DNA of 30,075 nucleotides from Sperchopsis tessellata. Its lineage: Eukaryota; Arthropoda; Insecta; Coleoptera; Hydrophilidae. The notes under the pieces are model-generated. The model saw only the letters and a program-made list of their open reading frames with translations, was not told where the DNA came from and ran no database searches. The stretch is from assembly GCA_033557685.1 (NCBI GenBank), contig JAWQRN010000412.1, forward strand, positions 1 through 30,075, in the 5' to 3' direction. The position numbers and the translations under genes were made by a program. Of the stretch, positions 21,007 to 30,075 are shown in pieces (position 1 is the first letter of the stretch; each line of letters begins with the position of its first letter).

Positions 21007-21060
21007 GGTATGACGGGAAGAAATGGATCAAAAGGTGAACCAGGCAATCCAGGTTTTAGA
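21007..21060 (+). CDS. Collagen exon 6 of window: six Gly-X-Y triplets
   Basis: This 54-nt, 18-codon exon is phase 0 at both ends, between AACTTAG and the consensus donor GTAAGT. It encodes GMT-GRN-GSK-GEP-GNP-GFR. The 54-nt length is the classic collagen exon size. NGS within it is a potential N-glycosylation sequon, unusual inside a helix and perhaps not used. The glycine register carries on into GDK of the next exon. Confidence 0.94.
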
Positions 21061-22059
21061 GTAAGTCTGATATATGAAACTATACAATTGAGATAGCACA
21101 TATAGATAAAGTAATAAACTTATTAACAATATGGACACGGTTTCTATTATCTACTAATATAATGATTAGTTTGGTGAAAAATGGTTTGTAGTTAGATATT
21201 ATTCATGCAGTAGGTATTATAACTATATTAATTTAAAATGCTGGGCTGAATCTGAATAAAAGTTTAAGTTCTCAAATTTCACTTCTAATAGTTCAAGGAA
21301 CATTTAATATTCTTATAAATAAAAAATGTAAATTTTGTTATAAAATGTTTATGCTATCATTTGATATAGCCTTATTTCTAAATACTTGAACTAAAAAGAT
21401 CTTCTAGATTATCTTGCAAAAGAATACCATTCTTATCCTATGCCACAATATTATTGTTTTCATAAAAATGTAAGATTACAATTACAATTATTATTACAAT
21501 TCCCTATATAGTGAATCATTTCTTCCATACTGAACTATTTCCAGATGCTATTAATGAGGCGCTGTACAAACAGTGTACAATAAGGGAGAGAAATTGAATA
21601 TGACAAATTACAGACATGTGGCTTTACTACCTACCTAACCTGTACTAATAGCATATTAAATGCTTGGATGTTTTTGGAAATTTAAAATCTTAAAGTAAGA
21701 AATTCTACATATTGTAAGTCATATGGTGAATTCTCTAACATCTAAAGAAAATAGCCAGGGTACACCAGGATCTGTGTAAGACCTTTGATAATGTGTATTG
21801 CAGTACACTGTATGGCATACAGTATAGTGAATTATGGTTCCAAAACAACTGAGGTGTTAAATACTACTGTTGATGATGAAAGGTTCATATTCTTGGCTCT
21901 GCAAATTTCTTGGAGTCAAAGTTAATGTTCCCTAAACTCTAGAAAGCATATTGAAAGCTTCGCTCCGAAAATAATTTTAATAATTTAATTAGATCTTTGT
22001 TATGCATATGTTCATGCACATATTGTATAAGATATTTTATTTTTGGGTGGTTTTCACAT
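21061..22059 (+). other. Intron 6, first part
   Basis: AT-rich sequence. Around 21600-21650 a short frame reads NMTNYRHVALLPT, reminiscent of the N-Y-R-x-(I/V)-(A/S)-L-L motif of LINE reverse transcriptases. It is too short to call an element. Nothing else is recognised. Confidence 0.45.
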
Positions 22060-22517
22060 GAGAATAAGAATTTGTTGCTTCCTTGGCAGTATATGAAAGT
22101 ATTATTTTGATATTTCTTTAAATAAAATATCGAGCAAACCATCCAAGTCAATATATTAAATATATAAATTAAATACACAATGAAAAATAGAGGAATAACC
22201 GAAATTGCAGTAGACACAGTGATTCTATCATTAAGACATCATCAGTACTGCTCTTGTTAGTAATTAGCTGTACCCACGTTCGAATACATATTTGATTCCT
22301 TGTATATATACTTTAAGATCGTGAATGCGTATATTATGAGAGGTATTGCGATGTTTCAATGCTGCAATTGAATAATCAGTTTCGGCTTATTCCTAAATTT
22401 TTCGATGCGTGTTTGATTTCTGTATTTTATATATTGACGGTTGCTCAATATTTGAATTAATCAAATATCAAAATAATACATTCATGTATGGCCAAGGAAG
22501 CAACAAATTCTTAAGAG
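22060..22517. repeat. Inverted repeat with about 250-bp spacer
   Basis: The best-matching core lies at 22066-22114 and, inverted, at 22465-22513; about 44 of 48 bases agree (ATATCAAAATAATACWTTCA at one end, CCAAGGAAGCAACAAATTCT at the other). Weaker similarity extends the arms to about 22212 and 22379 (GGTTATTCCTCTATTTTTC versus GGCTTATTCCTAAATTTTTC). As a result, opposite-strand frames at 21939-22217 and 22409-22606 share YQNNTFxYxQGSNKFL. The origin may be two inverted insertions of one unknown element or a foldback transposon. Confidence 0.7.
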
Positions 22518-22776
22518 CAATATTTATTTATATACAGAAGAAATTATCAATGCAACTTATTAGTAAAAGTCGTATAAACATATTTCCTCTTCAATACCAG
22601 TTATAAATTTAAGATAAATAGCAAAATATTGTATAACCTTCCTGTAGAGGTGATTGGTGGTCTAATATTATCTAGATATGGTATGGAGTACGAATAAAAT
22701 TATTGTTGTGGCAAAAATAATATTTTGGATTTAAAATCATTCTCTATTAGTTACTCACATCAGGTAATATTTTTAG
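22518..22776 (+). other. Intron 6, last part
   Basis: AT-rich sequence with no recognised feature, ending with AATATTTTTAG at exon 7. Confidence 0.6.
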
Positions 22777-22882
22777 GGAGACAAAGGTGATAAAGGAGAA
22801 CGAGGTTTGACGACAACATTAACAGGAGATCAGTTCCCAACTGGAATAATTGAAGGACCCCCTGGACCTCCTGGACCACCTG
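22777..22882 (+). CDS. Collagen exon 7 of window: Gly-X-Y with a 17-residue interruption
   Basis: This exon is 106 nt, phase 0 at the start and phase 1 at the end, between ATATTTTTAG and the donor GTAATT. It encodes GDK-GDK-GER, then GLTTTLTGDQFPTGIIE, which breaks the triplet register, then GPP-GPP-GPP and the first base of a glycine codon. The interruption is rich in threonine and ends in an isoleucine pair before three GPP triplets, the most stable helix unit and a possible point for the helix to restart. Such imperfections are typical of non-fibrillar collagens. The final G pairs with GT of the next exon to restore glycine. Confidence 0.94.
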
Positions 22883-24436
22883 GTAATTATCAATTTTGAT
22901 TACAAATTCAGTTACTGCATTAAATTGTAGAGCAAATATTAGAACAAACTAAAATCTGTGTTGTGAAGTAAATTTGATATTCTGTTATTATAAATATATT
23001 GGAATTATAATGTAATATTTCAACTAAATTACATTTGCACTACCATAAAATAGTCCTACTAATGAAAGAACTCCGCATTTGCTTTCCAGAAGGATTTCAA
23101 GTTTATTCTTCAAAATGTAAATTTTATGTATTATCAACTTGATTTAAGTTTTGGATATGACGAAAATCTGTTGTTTCCTTCCCTTAATATCTTCTTAAAA
23201 TTATACATGCACTAGCAATACTTAAAATAAATAAACATATGTAGATAATGAGTTATAGGCATTTTTAATGATGATACCAATAACTGCGTTAGAACTTTAT
23301 AAGGTGAATTAAACAAATAGTAGTAATTGTAGGATGGAGAGAGAAACTGTACATTTTACTTATTTCATATAATGGCAGGATTCTAGTCTATTTAATGTAG
23401 GGTTGCTAACTTTGTAGTTTTCAGTGTTGGAAAACATTTTCACCAGTAGCAGTGAATGATATATAAATATATAAAAGCTGTAGGAAAGGTGTTTCCAGGT
23501 AGTAGTTGTGGCTAGTCCCTCAGTTCACCCTCTGTTACAAAGGTTATTTTCTAGACTTGGCAGGACCCTGTTAATATAGACGTGGGTGGGAATGGGACAT
23601 GAACATTAAAGCAGCAATGTTTAGTTAGGTTAGCTGAAATTGTAACTTCTTAGAAAAAGTACTCTACCAGGGGAGTCCACTAAACAGTCAGATGTTGCAA
23701 ATCATCATCTTAATTAATAGTATTGGGGCAATGGGGCACAATGGCTTATGTGACTAATGGTATGACGTGTTTCATGATAATGTTTAACCACATATCTAAT
23801 TGAGCAGTATGACCAAGATAAGCACAGGTTGTTAGTCCTTCAGATGAGTAGCAATTATCCTCTCACTTTCTTCTATATAATCCTCAGCACAGAAATACGG
23901 GACCTGCTGGTACCTAATATTGTGCGTGTCACTAAGATAAACCAAATAAGGAATCATCAAATTTACGTTTCATCAATATATCTAAGAAAGGATGGGATCC
24001 TGATGAATGAATCTCCATAATATAACAAATATTGTGATGTTGTAAATTTATGTGATTAAAACATCATCTACATTGTTTTCTACAATAAGAAGGTGAAGTT
24101 CAAACTAAGTCGCTCTTTCACTTAACCTACCATCACTATAACTAAAACCTATAACTAAAACTAAGACCAAAACTTACAGTCAATAAATCCTAATAACACT
24201 GCACAACTCTACCATGAGAAATTGAATTACTAAATATTTAAGAAGCAGCTACAAGCAGAAAGCAGGCAACAAAGTTAAAATTAACACACAAATCCGAATC
24301 TGCCTACAGCCACAACAAAATGAATTCACGGATATCAAAGCCTTGGTAAAAGAACCTTGCATTTCCCTAGAAACTTCAGAGAAGCCATTGTGATTTGAAT
24401 TTGCTCCAGCAACCATATGCAAAATTAATGTTTTAA
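22883..24436 (+). other. Intron 7, first part
   Basis: AT-rich sequence without a recognised gene. The stretch around 23553-23600 (TGGCAGGACCCTGTTAATAT...GTGGGTGGGAAT) resembles the inverse of 25000-25060, suggesting two copies of one old repeat on either side of the TTAA-bounded element. The frame at 23829-24020 is not recognisable. Confidence 0.5.
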
Positions 24437-24948
24437 TCCCTTACCGCATACGGTGCCATATATGGCCTCACAAGTTAATTTAAAAAATCTCGTTTTCTGA
24501 TTATTTTTCGTTTCGCTGCATACAGTGACATAGTTGGTAATTGCAACCACTACGCCATCTGGCATCGAAAAGACAAGCTGCATTAATCGTTGGTATTAAT
24601 TTGAAGTGCGTCAGTTGAGAGTGTCACACTGCCACGTGATTGAACAGGAATTCGTTGATTGTTTACAACACACGTTTTAAAAAAATATATCTAGGAACAC
24701 TGAATATTGGTAAGTAAATTTGACAATATATTGATTAATTTTACAATCGATATCATATCATAAATGAGGTTTCTTTATTAGGCCAAATATTATAGTTACT
24801 AATGCATAGAGTGCCATATATAGCATAATTTTTTTTATCGATAAAATATTAAATAATAGGTAAATATTTTTTTACTATTTTTCCTCTATATTACCATGCT
24901 TTATAACATATTTTTTTCACAGAAAAAAAAAATCCATGCGGTAAGGGG
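24437..24948. mobile_element. piggyBac-type non-autonomous element, 512 bp
   Basis: The element is flanked on both sides by TTAA (24433-24436 and 24949-24952), the target duplication specific to the piggyBac superfamily. Its ends are TCCCTTACCGCAT and, inverted, CCCCTTACCGCAT, matching at 12 of 13 positions. Three related 21-nt motifs of the form GCATAxxGTGxCATA lie at 24446-24466, 24518-24538 and 24804-24824; the first contains the palindrome GCCATATATGGC. No transposase frame is present, so it depends on a related full-length element for movement. It sits in intron 7 and does not touch an exon. The ends and target site are seen directly; the superfamily call follows from them. Confidence 0.82.
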
Positions 24949-24952
24949 TTAA

Positions 24953-25515
24953 TATTTTAATTTACCTGGCTGGCTACTTTCCTCATATATGCAGTGCTAC
25001 CCTAGTGCGCAATTCCCACCCAATCTATATCCACTTAAACAAGGTCCAGCCAAATCCAAATCACCGTGTTGGGTTCACTTGTTGAAGTCACATTTCTCTC
25101 CTTGAAAATGTCCTATACAATACCGAATGAAACATCACCACTTGTCAGAGTCGCAACATAGTTACAACCCAGATATATTTTCCTACAAAATATAATCATG
25201 GAAGTTTATCACTTTTATTATAAAAGACATGTGAGATTCCAAAATTCAAACCCACTTCCAGATGAAGTAGAAAGATGTATAAGTAAGATTACCCACTTTT
25301 ATAATATGTCCTTCAACTACAGACAAATTACTAGTTACATTTCCTTAAATTTAATTAATTTAAATGTTTTACAAATATTTAGTTCAGAATTGTTTTACAC
25401 TATGATCAGTATGAATTATTTTAAGTTTTTGTTCAATATGAAATGTATCATGATTTGCTTGTGCATTTATAAAAGTTAAGTATTCAAAGTACTAAATTTT
25501 ATGATGGTTTGTGAG
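24953..25515 (+). other. Intron 7, last part
   Basis: Contains repeat-like, less AT-rich DNA from 24970 to 25140 and an open frame of 93 codons at 25198-25479 that I do not recognise and that ends shortly before exon 8. The acceptor at the end, GGTTTGTGAG, has a poor pyrimidine tract, but the reading frame requires it. Confidence 0.5.
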
Positions 25516-25595
25516 GTGAAAAAGGTGAACCAGGCCCTGTGGGACCTCCAGGACCAGCTGGCGAAAAAGGTGCAAGGGGGCGTAGAGGCAAAAGG
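25516..25595 (+). CDS. Collagen exon 8 of window: Gly-X-Y with basic cluster RGRRGKR
   Basis: This exon is 80 nt, phase 1 at the start and phase 0 at the end, before the donor GTAACG. With the split glycine it encodes GEK-GEP-GPV-GPP-GPA-GEK-GAR-GRR-GKR. The last three triplets carry a dense basic cluster. RGRR fits the furin-type R-x-(K/R)-R pattern, and the cluster could equally bind heparan sulfate. Both roles are inferred, and a triple helix would normally hide a cleavage site. A 77-codon open frame running past the donor is only read-through into the intron. Confidence 0.92.
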
Positions 25596-28255
25596 GTAAC
25601 GTATCTTTATGGTTATAACATCCATTACTCTAAGGCTCATGATGTCATGACACACTTAACTATATTTTTATACAATAAAATAAGTTCACTGCTAATTAAG
25701 TTAATGTATCATGACATTTACTATCTAACTAAACCACACTTCATAATACATAGCTTCTTCATATACTGCTAAGGGACTGGAATCTTCTCTGCATGGTGTC
25801 ATCAAATTGTCATACTGCTGAAACGTTGTATTTGAATAGAAACCTGCTTGATGTACTGCATGTCTCCTTGCTTATCTTATTAAAAAGAATGTTAATGAAA
25901 ATTTGTCTTGGAAAATGCTATGCTGAGATAGTTATATATTTATTTAAAAAAAAGCAATTAGTGTTTCCTACAACTAATTTGTAATTCAATCAACTATAAA
26001 AATAACCCTACTGCTACACCAAATAAGTTTTAAAAGAAGGTTAGTAATGTTTATAAATATAAACTGGAAAGTTATTTCAAGAAGTTTTAAATTTAAAGAT
26101 TTCACAGTACTAAAATTAATAATATACATAATTATATATGCCTGGTGTAATATATTCAAGAAATTTTCTCTCTGATATTTTACTTTCGCAGAGCTTTGAA
26201 AACATACTAATTCTACTTAAAACATTAAAAATGAAATAAGAAGTAAATGATTACATCTGTGATACAATTATGCCTGCTTAGTATATATATTTAATATGCA
26301 TCTATTGTTATCTAATGCATAGATATACATTTCGGAAAATACACCCCCTTTATCGGTACACTAAAATCCTTGTACTTTGAAGTGCACTAGTGTACTAATA
26401 TCAAAGTTGCCTTTGATAAACTATTACTTGTTTGGATATAAAATGAGCAAAAATAAGTCAATACTAAGTCTATTAGGATGTTGTTATGTGCTAAATAATT
26501 ATTGATCACACTGATACAGAAAAAATATTTCTTCTAAATGTCTATCAAAATAAATTTCCCTAAAAATAATATATAAGTAGCTGCCTTGGTAAATCATTAC
26601 CGAATAATCTGTGGAAAGAGGGGTCATGGGTTGTGGATTCCGTGTATAGTAGGTAAATAAAGATCACATGCACAATAAAGAGCTCAATTTAAGATGTAAC
26701 ACTGGATGCGGCAAAATTCTCAGGTGTTTTTGCCTGATCCCTAGGTTTATGATTGGCCATTGTAAGCAGAAATAGGTTAACGGTAAATAAACAAACAAAC
26801 AATAATATATTCATTTTCAAAATCATTGGAATCGGATATTAAGCATTCTTACCAAGCTGATCTTAAATTACCATCAACATTAGAAGCTTTAGTATTGTAA
26901 ACATTTCTAATAAAGGTATCTTGTTTCTAATTTATTTTCTTTTTATTTTTGATTGGATTTTGCTGCATTTTTATTTTTTATACGTAATTAATTCCTTCTG
27001 TCTTGGATAATATAAATTCTCATCAGGCTACTGCAATCGATTTGCTCCTCAGCCTTCATATATTACACTACTTGCCTTCATCCTTATGAACTACTTAGTC
27101 TTAGTAACCCATATATACGAGATAAAACATGAAGGGTAGTAATATGTCCGAAATTATTTTATGAATTTAACTAATGAAAATGAGGTATCATTCTAAGAAG
27201 TAAATCCCTAATGATGAACCCGAGTTGTAAATTAAATAAATTCTTACCTCTCTTATAAAGGTTAACTAATACTCTTAATTCATAAGGATCATGCTGAATA
27301 GTATTTAATATGAAGCACGAAATGAATCGAAGAGGCTTTTTATTCTGACACTAAGAAGTATTCTGTAAAATGCAGTAACTATTCACTGTATTAATTTGGG
27401 TATTCATCAACATTTGTTACATGCTTTTAAAATTAGTCAGTTAAAATTGCAAACATTATTCTTCATTAACGACCACAGAAGCTATAATCAAATTTTTAAT
27501 AAATCATATAAAACAAAAGTTGACAAAACATCATTTGCACTGTAGACATATTGTAAATCAATCAAAATCAAAAAACTTGTTTTTTATTATTTTTGCTTTA
27601 ATATAACAGTTACAAAACCTTACCTACTTTAAACATATACAAATACTACAGGAAAATAAATCATTATTTATTTAGTTTGCATTAACGTTTTTGCACCAGC
27701 TTTTTCTGAATAGATTAAATTTTGCTTAGATAGTGATTTATTTTAACAACTTTATTGTTTAATTTTTCATCTTATGTAATATATTTTATGTATATCTGTT
27801 ATATGTATCTGTATACTTATTAATACCAATGTATTAATATTTTTATTTGCTTATTACCTATTATTATTTCTGTAGATAATTTTACGTGTACATTATACTT
27901 TGTAGCCATTCTCCACCTATGTATCGCACTAATGTAATTAGCTGATTAACAATTAACTACTTTTAAAACTATTAACGAGTATATAGTTGAACTGCAGCTG
28001 CTTATCCTTTTAGTAAGTATTTATTTTCATTTTTCTTAGTTGATTTATTTTTTATTTTGTACATTATAATTTTAATTTGCAATTTTCTTTTTATAATTTT
28101 CATTTTGTTTTTGTAAATTGTTAATACAGTTGCATGATTAATGAAATGTTTATAAAAGTCTCAAATTTATCAAAATTTATCAGAGGAAATTATAATGGAA
28201 AGTTGTAAAAAACTCTATTCAAGAGAAGCTATTAAGTGTGGTTTGGTCTGCCTAG
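25596..28255 (+). other. Intron 8
   Basis: About 2.66 kb of AT-rich sequence. The stretch 26580-26810 is somewhat repeat-like and ends with an AAAC-rich tail (AATAAACAAACAAACAATAA), as some short interspersed elements do, but I cannot identify tRNA-type promoter boxes with confidence. The frame at 25793-25984 is not recognisable. The intron ends in GGTCTGCCTAG at exon 9. Confidence 0.55.
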
Positions 28256-28337
28256 GGTTTGGATGGATCAGAAGGCTCCGATGGATTACCTGGCCTAAAA
28301 GGTGAACGAGGTTCCGAGGGTTTTGGTGGGTTACCAG
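28256..28337 (+). CDS. Collagen exon 9 of window: nine Gly-X-Y triplets
   Basis: This exon is 82 nt, phase 0 at the start and phase 1 at the end, between TCTGCCTAG and the donor GTATAT. It encodes GLD-GSE-GSD-GLP-GLK-GER-GSE-GFG-GLP and the first base of a glycine codon. It continues the register from GKR. The first triplets are acidic and follow the basic cluster of the exon before, which may favour a particular chain alignment. Confidence 0.94.
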
Positions 28338-28421
28338 GTATATTGTTTTTGCAAATCACTAGTGCCTAGCACTCTAATTGAAACTTCTAAATTATTAGTC
28401 TTTTTTCTCTCATAATTTTAG
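28338..28421 (+). other. Intron 9, only 84 nt
   Basis: By far the shortest intron in the window, from GTATATTG to CATAATTTTAG. It is phase 1, splitting a glycine codon as G|GA. Confidence 0.93.
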
Positions 28422-28510
28422 GACCCAAAGGAGATACTGGTCCTGCAGGACCTGTTGGTGAAAGAGGGGTTGATGGAGAACCGGGACCTCAAGGTCCACC
28501 AGGCTTACCA
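28422..28510 (+). CDS. Collagen exon 10 of window: ten Gly-X-Y triplets
   Basis: This exon is 89 nt, phase 1 at the start and phase 0 at the end, between AATTTTAG and the consensus donor GTAAGT. With the split glycine it gives GPK-GDT-GPA-GPV-GER-GVD-GEP-GPQ-GPP-GLP, a perfect run rich in proline. It is the last exon visible; the helix must continue or end beyond the window, because no further exon was found before 30075. A minus-strand open frame of 82 codons here is the antisense of this exon and its intron. Confidence 0.96.
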
Positions 28511-30075
28511 GTAAGTAAAACTATAAATTTTAACAAATTAAAAATAAATACTATGTTTCTTCCCAAAATATTTTTCTTCATATACGTACAGTTCCATTGT
28601 AAGTGTAGACAAATGTAAATACACATAGTAGTAACTACAAAGCCCTTCGACTGAATCTCAAGAGTGTATATGCAGATCAGAATCAGACATTTAAAAAGAA
28701 TATAATTTCCAAAATTGCATCTTAAGTTAAATGCCATATCACTAGATGTTTTAGAGGTAAGGGATATTAATTTACACTTAAAGTTATCCAGGGCTGGAAT
28801 AAACTTTTTTCAGGTCCCTTATTAGGAGAAAGAGAAATTTCCTTTATTGGGTTCAGATTTACTTAACACAAAATATGCAAATGTACTTCAAAAAACTAAT
28901 AAAAAATTAAATGATAATATGAAAATTGAGTGTTGAAATATGAAATATTTCTATCTCCCTGGCACATGTATTGTGGACTACATGAGTCAACAGAGTTGCA
29001 TCTGTTGTTTTATTAATAGTAGAATGCAGTGCATAAGTCATTTCAAATTGTGGACGAGTGAATCAGTTGTACATTTTTCGAAATGCCATCACTTCTTCAG
29101 TGATCCAGCATCTTGCGCTCTTTAAAACAGTGTACTGTGCATTTTACTCCCCGCTCTTTTGATCTTAGATTCTATGATAGGCTGTTAGTGAGAATTAATT
29201 AATTTTGTGCTAATAATAAAGTTGCAATTATTAATTTTCATATGTCACTGGTGTATTTACAAATGTAAACAAACATCAGTAGCTACCAAATTGAATGTTG
29301 AAACAGGAATTATTTATATCTCCTTGGCACATGTATTGCGAATTACGTGAGTCCGCAGAGTTGGATTTGATAATATGAAACTAAAATTAAATTTAATTTA
29401 AATTTAAATTTATAAAATTGAGAATATAAAGTTTATTTTAAAAAATCTTTTTCCGTGCTGTTATTTCAGCAAAATTATCAATTACTTCCTCATAGTTAAT
29501 ATTATCTAGAGCATCTTGTTCTACTCACAGTAGAACTGGACAAATTAATTTTGACTGACTTAAAAAATTCCATGGCAAATATATGCCAATCAGAATTAAA
29601 AAATCTTTTTAAAAATTAACTGTAATTTCTATTTAATATCTGGCACCTGCACATATGGTAATAATATAATTCGTTAGATGAACAGCTTCACATCAATATT
29701 TAATAATTGCACGTATCCATTGTGTATGTAGCAGTTTATACAACTGCAATGGGAGTAGTTCTTAGCATTAGGGAAGTGTAAGCAATAGGCAAGTGCAAGC
29801 ACACTTAGTTACGAAGGATCTTCCCCGTGTGTGAGTAGAGCAAAACTATTGGATTTCCTGGTGAAAGGTAAAACGCGCCAAACTATGTTTGAAGTGTTGG
29901 AGGACTTTCATCTTAGTCTTAGAGTGAAGATATATAACATCAATATTGCACCTATATAATTTTTGTATTTTAGTTGGTCGGCCTTCACCAGGCCTCTCAA
30001 AAAAGCAGGTTGTAGACATTTGTTTTTTTGTCTATGCTATAATCCGACTCTGAATAGCGCCCATATGAAAAGAAA
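28511..30075 (+). other. Intron 10, cut by the window end
   Basis: No further collagen exon is visible. It contains a pair of direct repeats, listed separately, and an AATTTAAATTTAAATTT-type run near 29390. Near 29975 a short frame reads VGRPSPGLSKKQVVDIC before a stop, which I cannot assign and which may be transposon debris. Confidence 0.55.
28923..29370 (+). repeat. Direct repeat pair, about 82-bp units 365 bp apart
   Basis: Positions 28923-29003 and 29288-29370 share AAATTGARTGTTGAAA, then TATCTCC(C/T)TGGCACATGT, ATTG, TACRTGAGTC and CAGAGTTG, at roughly 80% identity. The similarity stops at both edges. They may be duplicated ends of an old insertion or copies of a short dispersed element. 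Confidence 0.65.

Noticed and set aside
21600..21660. NYRHVALLPT, LINE reverse transcriptase-like motif
   Set aside because: Only about ten residues match and no further motif follows in order.
25198..25479. 93-codon open frame upstream of exon 8
   Set aside because: It shows no recognisable domain or splice context, and its composition is typical of chance frames in AT-rich intron DNA.
26580..26810. Possible short interspersed element with AAAC tail
   Set aside because: No clear A and B promoter boxes or target duplication could be read.

Overview
The window is animal nuclear DNA, most likely from an arthropod and probably an insect. It is AT-rich, has long introns with GT...AG boundaries, and carries decayed retroelements and DNA transposons. 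No bacterial, viral or organellar gene layout is visible, and I see no tRNA, rRNA, CRISPR array or operon. One host gene explains all the convincing coding sequence: a collagen gene on the + strand whose first and last exons lie outside the window.

Ten exons can be read (1135-1206, 4715-4783, 8667-8720, 15182-15361, 20081-20152, 21007-21060, 22777-22882, 25516-25595, 28256-28337, 28422-28510). Together they total 858 nt, or 286 codons in one continuous frame without stops or cysteines. Order of the product: a short Gly-X-Y stretch; a non-collagenous stretch made by the end of the first exon plus the next two; a long Gly-X-Y stretch; a 17-residue interruption; and a further Gly-X-Y stretch with a basic cluster (RGRRGKR). 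Introns are phase 0 except two phase 1 introns that split a glycine codon. The interrupted helix and a helix-like non-collagenous segment suggest a non-fibrillar collagen. The best guess is the membrane-associated group (collagens XIII/XXIII/XXV and insect relatives); this rests on pattern and memory, not a search.

The exons are about 3% of the window. Introns range from 84 nt to 6.46 kb and hold transposon debris. Intron 1 has a GIY-YIG endonuclease fragment of a Penelope-like element and the endonuclease part of an RTE-type LINE. Intron 2 has a larger Penelope-like relic (reverse transcriptase through GIY-YIG) and a second C-terminal copy. Other introns hold a possible piggyBac-type transposase relic (minus strand), an intact-looking 512-bp piggyBac-type non-autonomous element flanked by TTAA, hAT-like ends, inverted and direct repeats, and simple repeats.

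The points most worth following are: two adjacent phase-0 exons (4715-4783 and 8667-8720) with similar C-terminal ends that could be cassette or alternative exons; the furin-like basic motif inside the helix; a collagen-like decayed fragment at 16933-17000; and the TTAA-bounded element with three copies of a 21-nt internal motif.
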